Source: Pseudomonadaceae bacterium (lineage in GTDB: Bacteria > Pseudomonadota > Gammaproteobacteria > Pseudomonadales > Azotimanducaceae). From it: 64,000 nucleotides of DNA. Location: positions 248,001 to 312,000 of the forward strand of contig JANSXA010000002.1 in the NCBI GenBank assembly GCA_024743175.1, in the 5' to 3' direction. Position numbers and translations under genes: made by a program. The notes under the pieces were generated by a model. That model saw only the letters and a program-made list of their open reading frames with translations, was not told the origin of the DNA and did no database searches. Numbering within the stretch: the first letter of the stretch is position 1; every line of letters begins with the position of its first letter. Positions 1 through 8,925 of the stretch are shown in pieces.

Positions 1-208
1 CGAGCAGGTCGTCGACACTGATAAAATCACCAAACTTCTCGCGATACTCAACAATTGCCTGAGCCCGCGCGACACCGATACCGTCTAACATCTCTGCCAG
101 AACTTCAGCTGATGCGGTGTTGACGTTAATGCTGCCTTGCGGCAAAGCAAATGAAACCTGGCTGATGATCAACAAGCTGATCGCCAGTAACTGCTGCAGA
201 TAAGTCAT
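1..208 (-). CDS. ComEA-like helix-hairpin-helix protein (3' end cut off by window edge)
   Basis: The reverse strand from position 208 encodes a short hydrophobic N-terminus (MTYLQQLLAISLLIIS, then VSFA) that reads as a Sec signal peptide. It is followed by a helix-hairpin-helix core with INVNTASAEVL and GIGVARAQAIVEYR. This is the ComEA/YbaV pattern of small periplasmic DNA-binding proteins used in DNA uptake. Such proteins are usually about 90-110 residues, so roughly 35 residues are missing beyond the edge. It lies downstream of lapB in the same direction with a gap of about 90 bp. A role in competence is inferred from the family only. Confidence 0.8.
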   Translation of the reverse strand, partial: MTYLQQLLAISLLIISQVSFALPQGSINVNTASAEVLAEMLDGIGVARAQAIVEYREKFGDFISVDDLL

Positions 209-281
209 GTGTGCTTCCTTTTCGAATTGGGAGCAACAGCATGCTTAAGAAAATAGGGAGAGGCTGCCGGAAAACAGCACA

Positions 282-308
282 AACCCCTGTAAGTATCAGT
301 TAGGGGTT
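282..308 (-). terminator. Possible weak terminator hairpin at the end of lapB
   Basis: A perfect inverted repeat, AACCCCT/AGGGGTT with a 13-nt loop, overlaps the lapB stop codon. Reading leftward it is followed by TGTGCTGTTTTCC rather than a clean T run, so intrinsic termination would be weak. It could instead be an mRNA-stabilising stem between lapB and the ComEA-like gene. Confidence 0.25.
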
Positions 309-1460
309 ACTGTTGGTATTAAACCTGCCAGCGGCACCAAAAGAGCCCCATGCGCGGCAGCCCGGACAGTGCCATAGAACCTGTGCGCTGGTAAATCCGC
401 AATTGCCACACTGGTATCCTGCCTGGCTGTTAACAATCTTCGCGACAGTTTGACGAATTTCTTCTGCTTCCGGTTTACGCTGTCCGAGCTCCATCAACAA
501 CGGCAGATGACCAAAACTGGGGGCGCGGGCGATTTCTGCAATCAGTTCATCAGCGCCCAGTTCCCGACCATTTTTGCGACGGAAGCTGATCAATTCCTGC
601 AGCAGATCGGGGTCCGGGTACAGCCGCAGACTCTGCCGGATAAAACGCTCAAACTCGTCGTCTCGATCCATGCTTTCGCAGGCTGCGCGATACACGTCAA
701 CGTACTGGCCAACTAACTCCGGCGCGAGTTCCACAGCCCTGGTGATATGACGCAACACAGGTTTATAGTGTTTCTGCGCATACTCAACTTTTGCCAGTAA
801 CCAGTGGCTACGGGCCTCAGAAGGCGCCAGGGACTCTGCTTTTCTCGCCAGCGCCAGGGCTTTACGTGTGTCTCCCTCCTGCAGACTGATCTCCGCCAGC
901 TCACAATAGAAGTGGGCCACCCGCGTGCGCAGTTCTGGCTTGGTTTTGAGCAGCTTTGTGCTGACGTCTATGCCCTGCTGCCATTCACGTTCCTGTTCAA
1001 ACAGGTCTAACAGGAGTTCCAACGCAGGTAACTCCTGGGATCCTTTACGCCTGGCAATCTGTTGCAGGAGGCTTTCCGCGCGATCAAACAGGCCTGCAGT
1101 GTGGTAGTCGCGTGCCAGCTCCATTTCCACAAGCTGTTTGTTGATTTGATTCAGAACCGGCGAGGCCAGCAGGTTCTGATGAATACGTATGGCTTTATCC
1201 ACTTCACCACGACGACGCACAACCCCTGCCATCGCCAGATGTACATCAATGGTCTGATCCGACACCTCCATGGCGTCTATAAATCGATCCACGCCAAGTT
1301 CCGGGCGATCACCCAGAAGGAAATTCAGACCCTGATAGTAATCTTTAATCACTGCCTGCTGCGGCCGCGGCGCTTTACGCTCACGCCGCCCCAGCAGGAA
1401 ACCGGCGCCTACCGCTACCAGTAACAGAATGTACAAGAGAATATTGTGGGGAAGGTCCAC
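300..1460 (-). CDS. lapB: LPS assembly protein B (LapB/YciM)
   Basis: This 386-residue protein has one N-terminal membrane helix (about residues 8-23, ILLYILLLVAVGAGFLLG), then tandem tetratricopeptide repeats, then a C-terminal rubredoxin-type metal site with two CxxC pairs (CGNC and CPGC, about residues 349-370). That architecture and length are diagnostic of LapB. In E. coli LapB sits in the inner membrane facing the cytoplasm and works with FtsH to degrade LpxC, limiting lipid A synthesis. It follows lapA by 42 bp, the usual pairing. No key element appears missing. Confidence 0.95.
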   Translation of the reverse strand: MDLPHNILLYILLLVAVGAGFLLGRRERKAPRPQQAVIKDYYQGLNFLLGDRPELGVDRFIDAMEVSDQTIDVHLAMAGVVRRRGEVDKAIRIHQNLLASPVLNQINKQLVEMELARDYHTAGLFDRAESLLQQIARRKGSQELPALELLLDLFEQEREWQQGIDVSTKLLKTKPELRTRVAHFYCELAEISLQEGDTRKALALARKAESLAPSEARSHWLLAKVEYAQKHYKPVLRHITRAVELAPELVGQYVDVYRAACESMDRDDEFERFIRQSLRLYPDPDLLQELISFRRKNGRELGADELIAEIARAPSFGHLPLLMELGQRKPEAEEIRQTVAKIVNSQAGYQCGNCGFTSAQVLWHCPGCRAWGSFGAAGRFNTNSNP

Positions 1461-1502
1461 GATTAAGCCTGATTAGTAGTGTGCAGTGACTGCTGTAGTG
1501 TT

Positions 1503-1799
1503 CTAGCTCTGCACAGTAAGCGAGCGCAGTCGCTCGAGTTCAGACTCCGCCTGGGCCAGGGAACGTTTAAGTTTGCGCGCCTGCATGCGGGCTTTGACAT
1601 TCATCCACAGGGCATTAGACAAACCGAAGGTCAGGCCAATCAGGAAAGCTGCCAGCAGCCACCAGAACATTGACAGCGTAAAAGGCGTTTCCCAGACCGC
1701 AAAGGTCAGCGCCATTTCCTCTTGATTAACCGCCAGGGTGGCGAGCAGGAATGCAATGATCATTGCAAAGATCAATACGATGGTTTTCAACCATTTCAT
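1503..1799 (-). CDS. lapA: LPS assembly protein A (LapA/YciS)
   Basis: A small protein of 98 residues with two hydrophobic segments (about residues 5-23 and 41-62) and a charged C-terminal helix rich in Arg, Lys and Glu (KLKRSLAQAESELERLRSL). This matches LapA, the DUF1049 inner-membrane partner encoded just upstream of LapB. It sits between ihfB and lapB in one transcriptional direction, as in Pseudomonas and enterobacteria. The assignment rests on size, topology and context because the family has few invariant residues. Confidence 0.88.
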   Translation of the reverse strand: MKWLKTIVLIFAMIIAFLLATLAVNQEEMALTFAVWETPFTLSMFWWLLAAFLIGLTFGLSNALWMNVKARMQARKLKRSLAQAESELERLRSLTVQS

Positions 1800-1855
1800 C
1801 AGTGAGTATCCCTAACCAGTAAAGCGTTCAGCTAGCATCTTAATGCAGCAGGGGA

Positions 1856-2215
1856 CTATATGTTTGACTCTTCGTCAAGCACACCATCGTGCGCTTTGCG
1901 CTGTTCAAGTTCCACATGCAGGGCGGCATTCACCCGATCACGCAGCTCTTTGCCAGGCTTGAAATGGGGGACATGTTTACCCGCCAGACCGACAGATTCG
2001 CCGGTCTTCGGGTTACGGCCGATTCGCGGTGCTCGATAATGCAGCGAAAAGCTGCCAAACCCGCGAATCTCTATACGTTCTCCACTGGCCAGAGTGAGGG
2101 ACATCTGCTCGATCATGGTCTTCACTGCCAGCTCTACATCTTTGCTGGACAGCAGCGAGCCGGATTGCTGCACCTGTGCTGCCACAATGCGCTCAATCAG
2201 CTCGGACTTGGTCAT
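1856..2215 (-). CDS. ihfB: Integration host factor subunit beta
   Basis: The protein has the HU/IHF fold signature: [10 protein letters not shown] at the start, and [18 protein letters not shown] followed by KTGE as the DNA-intercalating beta arm. The reading frame is open to an ATG at 2230. The ATG at 2215 is preferred because it gives the family start MTKSEL and has GGAAG 6 bases upstream. At about 119 residues it is some 20-25 longer than E. coli IHF-beta because of a charged C-terminal tail ending in DEESNI. Location right after rpsA is classical. It bends DNA as a heterodimer with IhfA, which is not in this window. Confidence 0.95.
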   Translation of the reverse strand: MTKSELIERIVAAQVQQSGSLLSSKDVELAVKTMIEQMSLTLASGERIEIRGFGSFSLHYRAPRIGRNPKTGESVGLAGKHVPHFKPGKELRDRVNAALHVELEQRKAHDGVLDEESNI

Positions 2216-2278
2216 GCTTTCTTCCGTCATAAGCGCAGAGAACCTTTTAACCGTTTAGTCTGAAAAGACGTGTTCAGA

Positions 2279-3961
2279 TCAGTCGTCTTTCTGTTCCATC
2301 TGCGCCTTGATCAGATCACCCAGGGTTGCAGCCCCAGGACGCTCCGTTTCAGAACGCTGATGTTCTCGAACAGCTGTTCGCTCCTCTTCAATGTCTTTCG
2401 CTTTGATCGACAACCCGATGGTGCGATTTTTGCGGTCAACACTGATGATCTTCACTTCAATCGGATCACCAACATTCAGCACGTTGCGGGCATCTTCAAC
2501 CCGATCAATGCTGATCTCAGAAGCTTTCAGAACACCGGTGACTTCTTCAGCCAGCTCGATCACAGCTTCCTTGGGTTCCACTTCAACAATGGTGCCGTTC
2601 ACAATGGAACCGCGATCGTTAACAGCGGTGTAATCCGAGAAGGGGTCCTGATCAAGTTGCTTGATACCCAGCGAAATGCGTTCACGCTCAGGATCAACAG
2701 ACAGAATCAGAGTTTCAATCTCTTCACCTTTGGAATAACGACGTACTGCGGTTTCGCCGGTTTCGTTCCAGGAGATATCAGACAGGTGTACCAGGCCGTC
2801 GATGCCGCCATCCAGACCAATGAAAATACCAAAGTCGGTAATTGACTTGATGTTGCCACTGATACGATCACCTTTCGCATGGCTGAGGCTGAATTCTTCC
2901 CATGGATTGGGACGACACTGCTTCACACCAAGCGATATGCGGCGACGATCTTCATCGATATCCAACACCATCACTTCACACTGATCACCCACCGATACAA
3001 CTTTCGACGGGTGAATGTTCTTGTTGGTCCAGTCCATTTCAGAAACGTGTACCAGACCTTCAACACCCTCTTCAATCTCAGCAAAACAGCCGTAATCGGT
3101 GAGGTTAGTGACGGTAGCCAGAACACGTGATCCTTCAGGATAACGACGAATGATGTTGATCCATGGATCATCACCCAGTTGCTTCATACCCAGGCTGACG
3201 CGGTTCTTTTCGCGGTCAAACTTGAGGATACGTACGTCAACTTCATCACCCACGTTGACCATTTCAGAGGGGTGACGAATACGCTTCCACGCCATATCAG
3301 TGATGTGCAGCAGCCCGTCGACACCGCCGAGATCAACAAACGCACCGTAATCGGTGAGGTTCTTAACAATACCTTTAACGTCCTGACCTTCCTGCAGCGA
3401 GCCGAGCAATGCTTCACGCTCATGGCTGTTCTCTTCTTCCAGAACCGCACGACGTGACACAACAACGTTGTTACGCTTCTGATCTAATTTGATGACTTTA
3501 AACTCGAGCGGCTTGCCTTCCAGATGCGCGGTTTCACGCAGCGGACGGATATCCACTAAAGATCCGGGCAGGAACGCGCGGATGTCATTGATATCAACTG
3601 TAAAGCCACCTTTGACTTTGCCGTTGATGATGCCGGTGACCACTTCGTGGCCTTCGTGGGCAGATTCAAGCTGCATCCAGGATTCAGCGCGGCGCGCTTT
3701 CTCGCGGGACAGGCGGGTCTCACCCCAGCCGTCGTCGACCACTTCCATGGCCACTTTAACTTGATCACCTATAGCCAGGGTGCATTCACCCTGCTCATTT
3801 AAAAACTGGCTTTTCGGAATGACGCCTTCAGACTTCAGACCAGCGTGGACAACCACCCAGTCAGCGTCAATATCAACCACCGTGCCGGTAACGATGGACC
3901 CTGGGGCCATCTCGATGGACTGTAGACTTTCTTCAAATAGGTCGGCAAAAGATTCGCTCAT
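2279..3961 (-). CDS. rpsA: 30S ribosomal protein S1
   Basis: The 560-residue product contains six successive S1/OB-fold RNA-binding repeats, recognisable from repeated units such as [20 protein letters not shown] and [20 protein letters not shown], each followed by LHITDM, LVHLSDI or similar and an R(I/V)SLG element. S1 binds the 30S subunit and helps mRNA unfold and dock; it is essential in E. coli. Length equals the gammaproteobacterial norm. It lies between cmk (90 bp upstream) and ihfB (48 bp downstream), the standard cmk-rpsA-ihfB order. Confidence 0.98.
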   Translation of the reverse strand: MSESFADLFEESLQSIEMAPGSIVTGTVVDIDADWVVVHAGLKSEGVIPKSQFLNEQGECTLAIGDQVKVAMEVVDDGWGETRLSREKARRAESWMQLESAHEGHEVVTGIINGKVKGGFTVDINDIRAFLPGSLVDIRPLRETAHLEGKPLEFKVIKLDQKRNNVVVSRRAVLEEENSHEREALLGSLQEGQDVKGIVKNLTDYGAFVDLGGVDGLLHITDMAWKRIRHPSEMVNVGDEVDVRILKFDREKNRVSLGMKQLGDDPWINIIRRYPEGSRVLATVTNLTDYGCFAEIEEGVEGLVHVSEMDWTNKNIHPSKVVSVGDQCEVMVLDIDEDRRRISLGVKQCRPNPWEEFSLSHAKGDRISGNIKSITDFGIFIGLDGGIDGLVHLSDISWNETGETAVRRYSKGEEIETLILSVDPERERISLGIKQLDQDPFSDYTAVNDRGSIVNGTIVEVEPKEAVIELAEEVTGVLKASEISIDRVEDARNVLNVGDPIEVKIISVDRKNRTIGLSIKAKDIEEERTAVREHQRSETERPGAATLGDLIKAQMEQKDD

Positions 3962-4050
3962 AAATGTCGCGCTACCCGGTCACCTGCCGAACGGCGGGTG
4001 TGCACAAGTAGTGCTCTCCGTTGGTTAGTTAATGAAACGCGCGAATTGCC

Positions 4051-4725
4051 TTATTCTGGCTGCCACAAACCCAGATTTTGAGCATGAGACAGAACCTGCT
4101 CTACCACCATTTCGATAGTCATATTTGTACTATCTAAGACGATGGCGTCTTCAGCTGGTTTCAGCGGGGCAATCGCACGACCTCGATCCCGGGCATCACG
4201 TTCTTGGATCTGCTCGAGAAGGCCGCGCAAACTAACACTTAAGCCTTTGTTTTTCAACTGTTTATAGCGTCGCTCGGCGCGTACTTCCGCACTCGCATCA
4301 AGGAATATTTTCAGTGCCGCTTGCGTGAAAACCACCGTGCCCATATCTCGCCCATCAGCCACCAGGCCTGGCGCTTTACGAAAGCTGCGCTGCAGGTCTA
4401 ATACCGCAGCACGTACTGCGGGCAGATGGGCAACCTTTGAGGCGTTTTCACCGGCATCTTCGGTGCGGATTTCGTCCGTGAGATCCAGGCCTGACACAGT
4501 CACCCGATCATCTGCAAAACTGATCGGCAGGGAGGCAGCTAACTCGGCCACCGCAGCTTCATCTTCGAGCTGGATGCCGCGACGCACACTCATCGCGCCA
4601 ACAATGCGGTACAGCGCACCAGAATCCAGCAGATGCCAGCCGAGGGTGTCGGCAATCACTTTGGCCAGCGTGCCTTTACCCGATCCAGACGGGCCATCAA
4701 TTGTGATTACGGGAATGTCTGTCAT
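4051..4725 (-). CDS. cmk: Cytidylate kinase
   Basis: This 224-residue P-loop kinase carries GPSGSGKGTL (Walker A, residues 10-19) close to the N-terminus, the CMP-binding DGRDMGTVVF segment, and a lid region rich in Arg (ERRYKQL, RDARDRGRAIAPL). It phosphorylates CMP and dCMP with ATP in the cytoplasm. The start lies only 18 bp after the end of tyrA. In Pseudomonas an aroA domain fused to tyrA occupies that place, and here no trace of it remains. Confidence 0.97.
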   Translation of the reverse strand: MTDIPVITIDGPSGSGKGTLAKVIADTLGWHLLDSGALYRIVGAMSVRRGIQLEDEAAVAELAASLPISFADDRVTVSGLDLTDEIRTEDAGENASKVAHLPAVRAAVLDLQRSFRKAPGLVADGRDMGTVVFTQAALKIFLDASAEVRAERRYKQLKNKGLSVSLRGLLEQIQERDARDRGRAIAPLKPAEDAIVLDSTNMTIEMVVEQVLSHAQNLGLWQPE

Positions 4726-4743
4726 AGCCGATACATCCTGCAG

Positions 4744-5583
4744 CTAGTCGTCCAACTGGTTGCGCCGCGACGCTGCAGCACGCAGGGCAGCCAATCCAGT
4801 GACTTCGTCATTGTTTTCCAATGCTGAGGTAAAGCTCTGCAGGTGAGCTGCAAACTGCTCGGCTGCGTCTAACACCTGTTCCCGATTCATGCACAGAATA
4901 CGCCACCACAGTTCCGGGTTGGCGGCTGCAATACGGGTGAAATCACGAAAGCCGCCACCACTGTATTTAAGGTGCTCCGGGTCTACCTGCTGCATGAACA
5001 CATAAGCCAGAAGATGCGGTAGATGACTGGTTACCGCTAACATTTCATCATGTGCCTTCGGGGCCAGACGGGTGACCTCGCTGCCACATGCCCGCCAGGC
5101 TGACTCAACCTGCTGCAATGCTTTATTGTCGGTTGAAACAAGCGGCGTCAGAACCGTTGTGGCGCCGGCAAATAAGTCGGCGTCAGCCGCATCGGGACCA
5201 CTACGATCCGAACCTGCAATCGGGTGACTGGGTACAAAAAAAGGTGATACACCGCCACCGGCAAGCAGTGTTTCAATGATCGGTGCTTTCACGCTACCCA
5301 CATCAAACATCGGTATTTGTAAAGACGCCAGCGCTTCAACCTGTTCAGCAACAAGGTGACTTGGCGTACAGATAGCGATCAGTTCGGCATCTGCGGGCAC
5401 CGTAGTACTGATTTCATCTACCAGCCCGAGCTGCAGAGCCTGCTCTGCGGCAGCCGGGTTGGTTTCAATCCCGATGATATGGGCGGCAAACGACGCCGCG
5501 CGCCACGCCGCACCCAGCGAACCGCCAATCAGGCCTACGCCGACAATCACAACTTTATTCAGAGGTGGTGTTTTATTCGGCAC
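4744..5583 (-). CDS. tyrA: Prephenate dehydrogenase (TyrA), without a fused AroA domain
   Basis: The N-terminus has a Rossmann nucleotide-binding loop (VGVGLIGGSLGAA), and the prephenate dehydrogenase active-site histidine is present in PSHPIAGSDRSG. The enzyme makes 4-hydroxyphenylpyruvate from prephenate with NAD+. It is 279 residues, a stand-alone TyrA with no ACT domain. In Pseudomonas the same locus encodes a TyrA-AroA fusion of more than 700 residues; here the protein ends after the TyrA helical domain and cmk follows after 18 bp. The start codon is GTG. It belongs to the serC-pheA-hisC-tyrA aromatic/serine block. Confidence 0.93.
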   Translation of the reverse strand: MPNKTPPLNKVVIVGVGLIGGSLGAAWRAASFAAHIIGIETNPAAAEQALQLGLVDEISTTVPADAELIAICTPSHLVAEQVEALASLQIPMFDVGSVKAPIIETLLAGGGVSPFFVPSHPIAGSDRSGPDAADADLFAGATTVLTPLVSTDNKALQQVESAWRACGSEVTRLAPKAHDEMLAVTSHLPHLLAYVFMQQVDPEHLKYSGGGFRDFTRIAAANPELWWRILCMNREQVLDAAEQFAAHLQSFTSALENNDEVTGLAALRAAASRRNQLDD

Positions 5584-5624
5584 GCGAACACACTGGCTGG
5601 CTTACGGGTAGACCGGCGTTCGTT

Positions 5625-6716
5625 TCAGACAACTGAGGGCAGCACATCTAAAAACCGCTGGTTCTCTTCGGGCAGGCCAATACTGACCCGCACATGGTTC
5701 GGCAACCCATATTCTGCAATGGGTCTGACAATAACCCCCTGCTGCAGCAGAGACTGGAAAACCTCGCTACCGCTACGCCCGGCGTCGAAGCTGACAAAAT
5801 TGCCCATAGATGGGATGTACTGCAGACCCAGCGCGGTCAATCCCTGGGTTATCTGCGCCATACCGGCTTTGTTCATCGCCACACTGACGCTGACAAACTC
5901 CTGATCTTCCAGCGCGGCGGCTGCTGCCGCCAGCCCTATGCTACCCACATTAAAAGGTTGTCTGGCTCTGTTCAGCAGATCTGCAAACGCCTGTGACGAC
6001 AAGCCGTAGCCTACCCGCAAGGCTGCTAGCCCATGAATTTTTGAGAACGTCCGGGTAACAATCAGGTTCGGATAAGCCCGCAATAAGGCAAGTGCATCGG
6101 GGTATTCCGGATCATCCGCATACTCCAGGTAAGCTTCATCGAGAACAACCCAGACATGTTCGGGCACGCTTTCCAGGAAAGCTTTGAACACGTTATGGGT
6201 AACCCAGGTGCCGGTTGGGTTGTTGGGGTTAGCCACAAAGACTACAGTTGTCTGCGGAGTAATGGCTGCCGCCATCGCCTCAAGGTCGGTGCCAAATTCT
6301 TTTGCCGGCACTTCGATCAGACTGCCTCCAGCAATGGTCACAGCGAGCCGATAGACGACAAAACTGTGTTCGGATATCACTGCCTGACAACCTGGCTCTA
6401 CGGTTACACGGGCGATCAGATCCAACACGTCATTGGAGCCGTTACCGAGGGTGATCTGGCCGGGTTTCACACCGACATGCTTCACCAAGGCCTGCTTTAA
6501 GACGTAACCATTACCATCGGGGTAGCGTGACAGTGCTGCCGTTTCTCGCAGGATAGCTTTTTGAACCAGGTCACCGGGACCCCTGGGGTTTTCATTACTT
6601 GCCAGCTTGATAATGCTGTCCAGACCAAGCTCTCGCGCCAGCTCATCGATAGGCTTGCCGGGCTGGTACGGTTGCAGACCAGCAATGCCCTGATGAATAT
6701 GAGGTGTTTGCGTCAT
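5625..6716 (-). CDS. hisC: Histidinol-phosphate / aromatic aminotransferase (HisC type)
   Basis: A class I/II PLP aminotransferase of 363 residues. Visible landmarks are LASNENPRGPG, NPNNPTGTW, the Asp and Tyr of LDEAYLEYAD, and the PLP lysine in TFSKIHGLAALRVGYG. The family motifs are those of HisC. Its location between pheA and tyrA, away from other his genes, suggests it transaminates phenylpyruvate, hydroxyphenylpyruvate or arogenate precursors, as the hisC2 copy does in Pseudomonas. Whether another hisC exists in the genome cannot be seen from here. Confidence 0.93.
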   Translation of the reverse strand: MTQTPHIHQGIAGLQPYQPGKPIDELARELGLDSIIKLASNENPRGPGDLVQKAILRETAALSRYPDGNGYVLKQALVKHVGVKPGQITLGNGSNDVLDLIARVTVEPGCQAVISEHSFVVYRLAVTIAGGSLIEVPAKEFGTDLEAMAAAITPQTTVVFVANPNNPTGTWVTHNVFKAFLESVPEHVWVVLDEAYLEYADDPEYPDALALLRAYPNLIVTRTFSKIHGLAALRVGYGLSSQAFADLLNRARQPFNVGSIGLAAAAAALEDQEFVSVSVAMNKAGMAQITQGLTALGLQYIPSMGNFVSFDAGRSGSEVFQSLLQQGVIVRPIAEYGLPNHVRVSIGLPEENQRFLDVLPSVV

Positions 6717-6735
6717 GGCTTGATACTTCTCGTCA

Positions 6736-7830
6736 CTAGATCACTGATTGAGGGTAGGAACCCAGAGAGCGAACTTCAAACGCCACGGCTTTAATCGCTT
6801 CGATCACCTGTTTTGCCTGCGGATCGCTCTGATGCCCATCAAAATCTATGAAAAACACATAGGACCAGTCGCCGGAGCGCGCCGGTCGGGTTTCGATCCG
6901 GGTAAGACTGATGCCAAAGCGTTCAAAGGGCTCCAGCACGCGTAACAGCGCACCAGGTTCATTGCGCACCGAAACCAGCAGCGATGATTTGTCTTTACCG
7001 CTGGGTCCTACATCCTGCTGACCCAGCACAATAAATCGGGTTTTGTTATCGGGTTGATCTTCGATACGTGCACTCAGCACACGCAAACCATAGCGATCTG
7101 CCGCGATTTCACCTGCAATGGCCGCAATGCCGGGGTCCGCAAGGGCCTGTTTCGCCGCTTCCGCGTTGCTGGCCACAGCTATTCGTGGAATACCCGGATA
7201 GTTTCGGTCCAGCCAGCCCCGGCACTGCGCCAGGCTCTGAGCATGAGAGCGAATTTCAGTGATGTCACCGTCTGCGTCTTCAGCACGCAGCAGCGCATGA
7301 TGAATGGCAAGCTCCACCTCAGCGCAGATTTTAACTTTTGAGCCCATGAAACAGTCAAGCGTATGGTTCACCATCCCTTCGGTACTGTTTTCAACCGGCA
7401 CAACGCCATAGTGAGCCGCCTGGGACTCAACTTCGCGAAAAACCTCGTCGATCGAGGTCAACGGTTTAGTGGTGGCAAAATGTCCAAACTGCTTGATGGT
7501 CGCCGCTTCCGTATAAGTGCCCTCGGGCCCGAAATAGGCCACGGTAAGGGGCAGCTCGAGATTCAAACAACAGGAGATGACTTCACGGAACAATCCGGCA
7601 ACGTCTGTATCGTTCAGAGGTCCGGGGTTTTTCTGCATCAGCGAGGTCAGTATCTGCGCTTCACGCTCCGGGCGATAAAAAACCGGCGGTTCCGCGGAGG
7701 TCTGACCCTGTTTGATTTCCCCGACTTCCAGCGCACACTGAGCGCGCTCGTTCAGCAGACGCAACAGCTCGGCATCTATACCATCAATGCGCTCGCGTAG
7801 CGGTTTAAGCTTGTCGTCATCCGTGTTCAT
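6736..7830 (-). CDS. pheA: P-protein: chorismate mutase / prephenate dehydratase
   Basis: Three domains are visible. An N-terminal AroQ chorismate mutase helix bundle (about residues 1-90) has LRERIDGIDAELLRLLNERA. A prephenate dehydratase domain starts with GPEGTYTEAA and contains the catalytic TRF triad in NKTRFIVLG. A C-terminal ACT domain (about 270-355) has GALLRVLEPF and ETRP, the Phe-binding elements, so feedback inhibition by phenylalanine is expected. The ATG at 7830 is preferred over a TTG at 7836. The start overlaps the end of serC by 14 bp, which implies translational coupling. The product has 364 residues. Confidence 0.96.
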   Translation of the reverse strand: MNTDDDKLKPLRERIDGIDAELLRLLNERAQCALEVGEIKQGQTSAEPPVFYRPEREAQILTSLMQKNPGPLNDTDVAGLFREVISCCLNLELPLTVAYFGPEGTYTEAATIKQFGHFATTKPLTSIDEVFREVESQAAHYGVVPVENSTEGMVNHTLDCFMGSKVKICAEVELAIHHALLRAEDADGDITEIRSHAQSLAQCRGWLDRNYPGIPRIAVASNAEAAKQALADPGIAAIAGEIAADRYGLRVLSARIEDQPDNKTRFIVLGQQDVGPSGKDKSSLLVSVRNEPGALLRVLEPFERFGISLTRIETRPARSGDWSYVFFIDFDGHQSDPQAKQVIEAIKAVAFEVRSLGSYPQSVI

Positions 7831-8896
7831 TCTCAAACTCGTGCATGTAGGTAATCAGGGCGTCCACCGCTTCTTCAGGCACTGCATTATAAATACTGGC
7901 CCGCATACCACCGACGCTGCGATGGCCTTTCAATCCAGACATACCCCGCTCAAGCGCACCGCTGACAAACTCAGCATCTAAAGAATCATCCGGCATGGTG
8001 AACGGCACATTCATGTTTGAACGCACATCCGGCTGCACAGGAGACTGATAAAAATTGCTGTTATCCACCACCGCGTAAAGCTTGTCAGCTTTGCGCTGAT
8101 TTGTTGCGGCCATGGCATCCAGACCACCCTGCTGCTGCAACCATTCAAACACCAGACCTGCGAGATACCAGGCGTAGGTGGGAGGCGTATTCGACATGGA
8201 GTCGGCATCAGCCTGTAAAGCGTAATCCAGCGTTCCAGGGGTTTCATGACGCGCCTGGCCACACAGATCTTTTCGCACAACAACCATCGTCAAACCCGCA
8301 GGGCCGAGGTTTTTCTGCGCGCCGCCGTAGATCAACGCAAACTGATCAACATTCACCGGGCGCGAGAGGAAATCGGATGACATGTCTGCAACCAGAGGCG
8401 CTGCCAGCTCGGGAAATTCCTTAAACTGAACGCCACCTATCGTTTCGTTGGAACAGATGTGCAGGTAGCGGGCGTTGTCACTTGTGCGCCAGGTGTCTAC
8501 GGCCGGAATATAGCTGTAATTACTGCTTTTGCTGCTCGCTGCGACGTTTACCTGGCAATACTTACCTGCTTCTTTTATCGCTTTGGCAGACCACGAACCG
8601 GTGTCGATATAGTCGACCACGTCACCTGGGGCGGTTAAATTCATCGGGATGGCCGCAAACTGGGTGGTTGCGCCACCCTGCAGAAACAGCACATGATAAT
8701 CGTCAGAGACACCCAGCAGCGAGCGAAAGTCGCTTTCAGCTTTTGCTGCAACAGCGACAAATTCTTTGCTTCGATGGCTCATTTCCATCACCGACATGCC
8801 GCTGCCTTGAAAGTCCAGCATCTCCGACTGAGCTTGCTCCAGCACCGACAATGGCAGCGCGGCAGGCCCGGCGGAAAAGTTAAATATCCTCGCCAA
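7817..8896 (-). CDS. serC: Phosphoserine aminotransferase
   Basis: The 359-residue sequence begins RIFNFSAGPAALP, the SerC signature, and has the PLP lysine in YGGAQKNLGPAGL. It converts 3-phosphohydroxypyruvate to phosphoserine and also serves pyridoxal phosphate synthesis. The start codon is TTG, because no in-frame ATG lies near the conserved N-terminus; GGAG sits about 9 bases upstream. It follows gyrA by 29 bp and overlaps pheA, the common gyrA-serC-pheA order. SerA, the previous step of serine synthesis, lies separately at 29.4-30.6 kb. Confidence 0.96.
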   Translation of the reverse strand: MARIFNFSAGPAALPLSVLEQAQSEMLDFQGSGMSVMEMSHRSKEFVAVAAKAESDFRSLLGVSDDYHVLFLQGGATTQFAAIPMNLTAPGDVVDYIDTGSWSAKAIKEAGKYCQVNVAASSKSSNYSYIPAVDTWRTSDNARYLHICSNETIGGVQFKEFPELAAPLVADMSSDFLSRPVNVDQFALIYGGAQKNLGPAGLTMVVVRKDLCGQARHETPGTLDYALQADADSMSNTPPTYAWYLAGLVFEWLQQQGGLDAMAATNQRKADKLYAVVDNSNFYQSPVQPDVRSNMNVPFTMPDDSLDAEFVSGALERGMSGLKGHRSVGGMRASIYNAVPEEAVDALITYMHEFENEHG

Positions 8897-8925
8897 CTTG
8901 GGGTTCTCCGTTTGAGTTTTACAGT

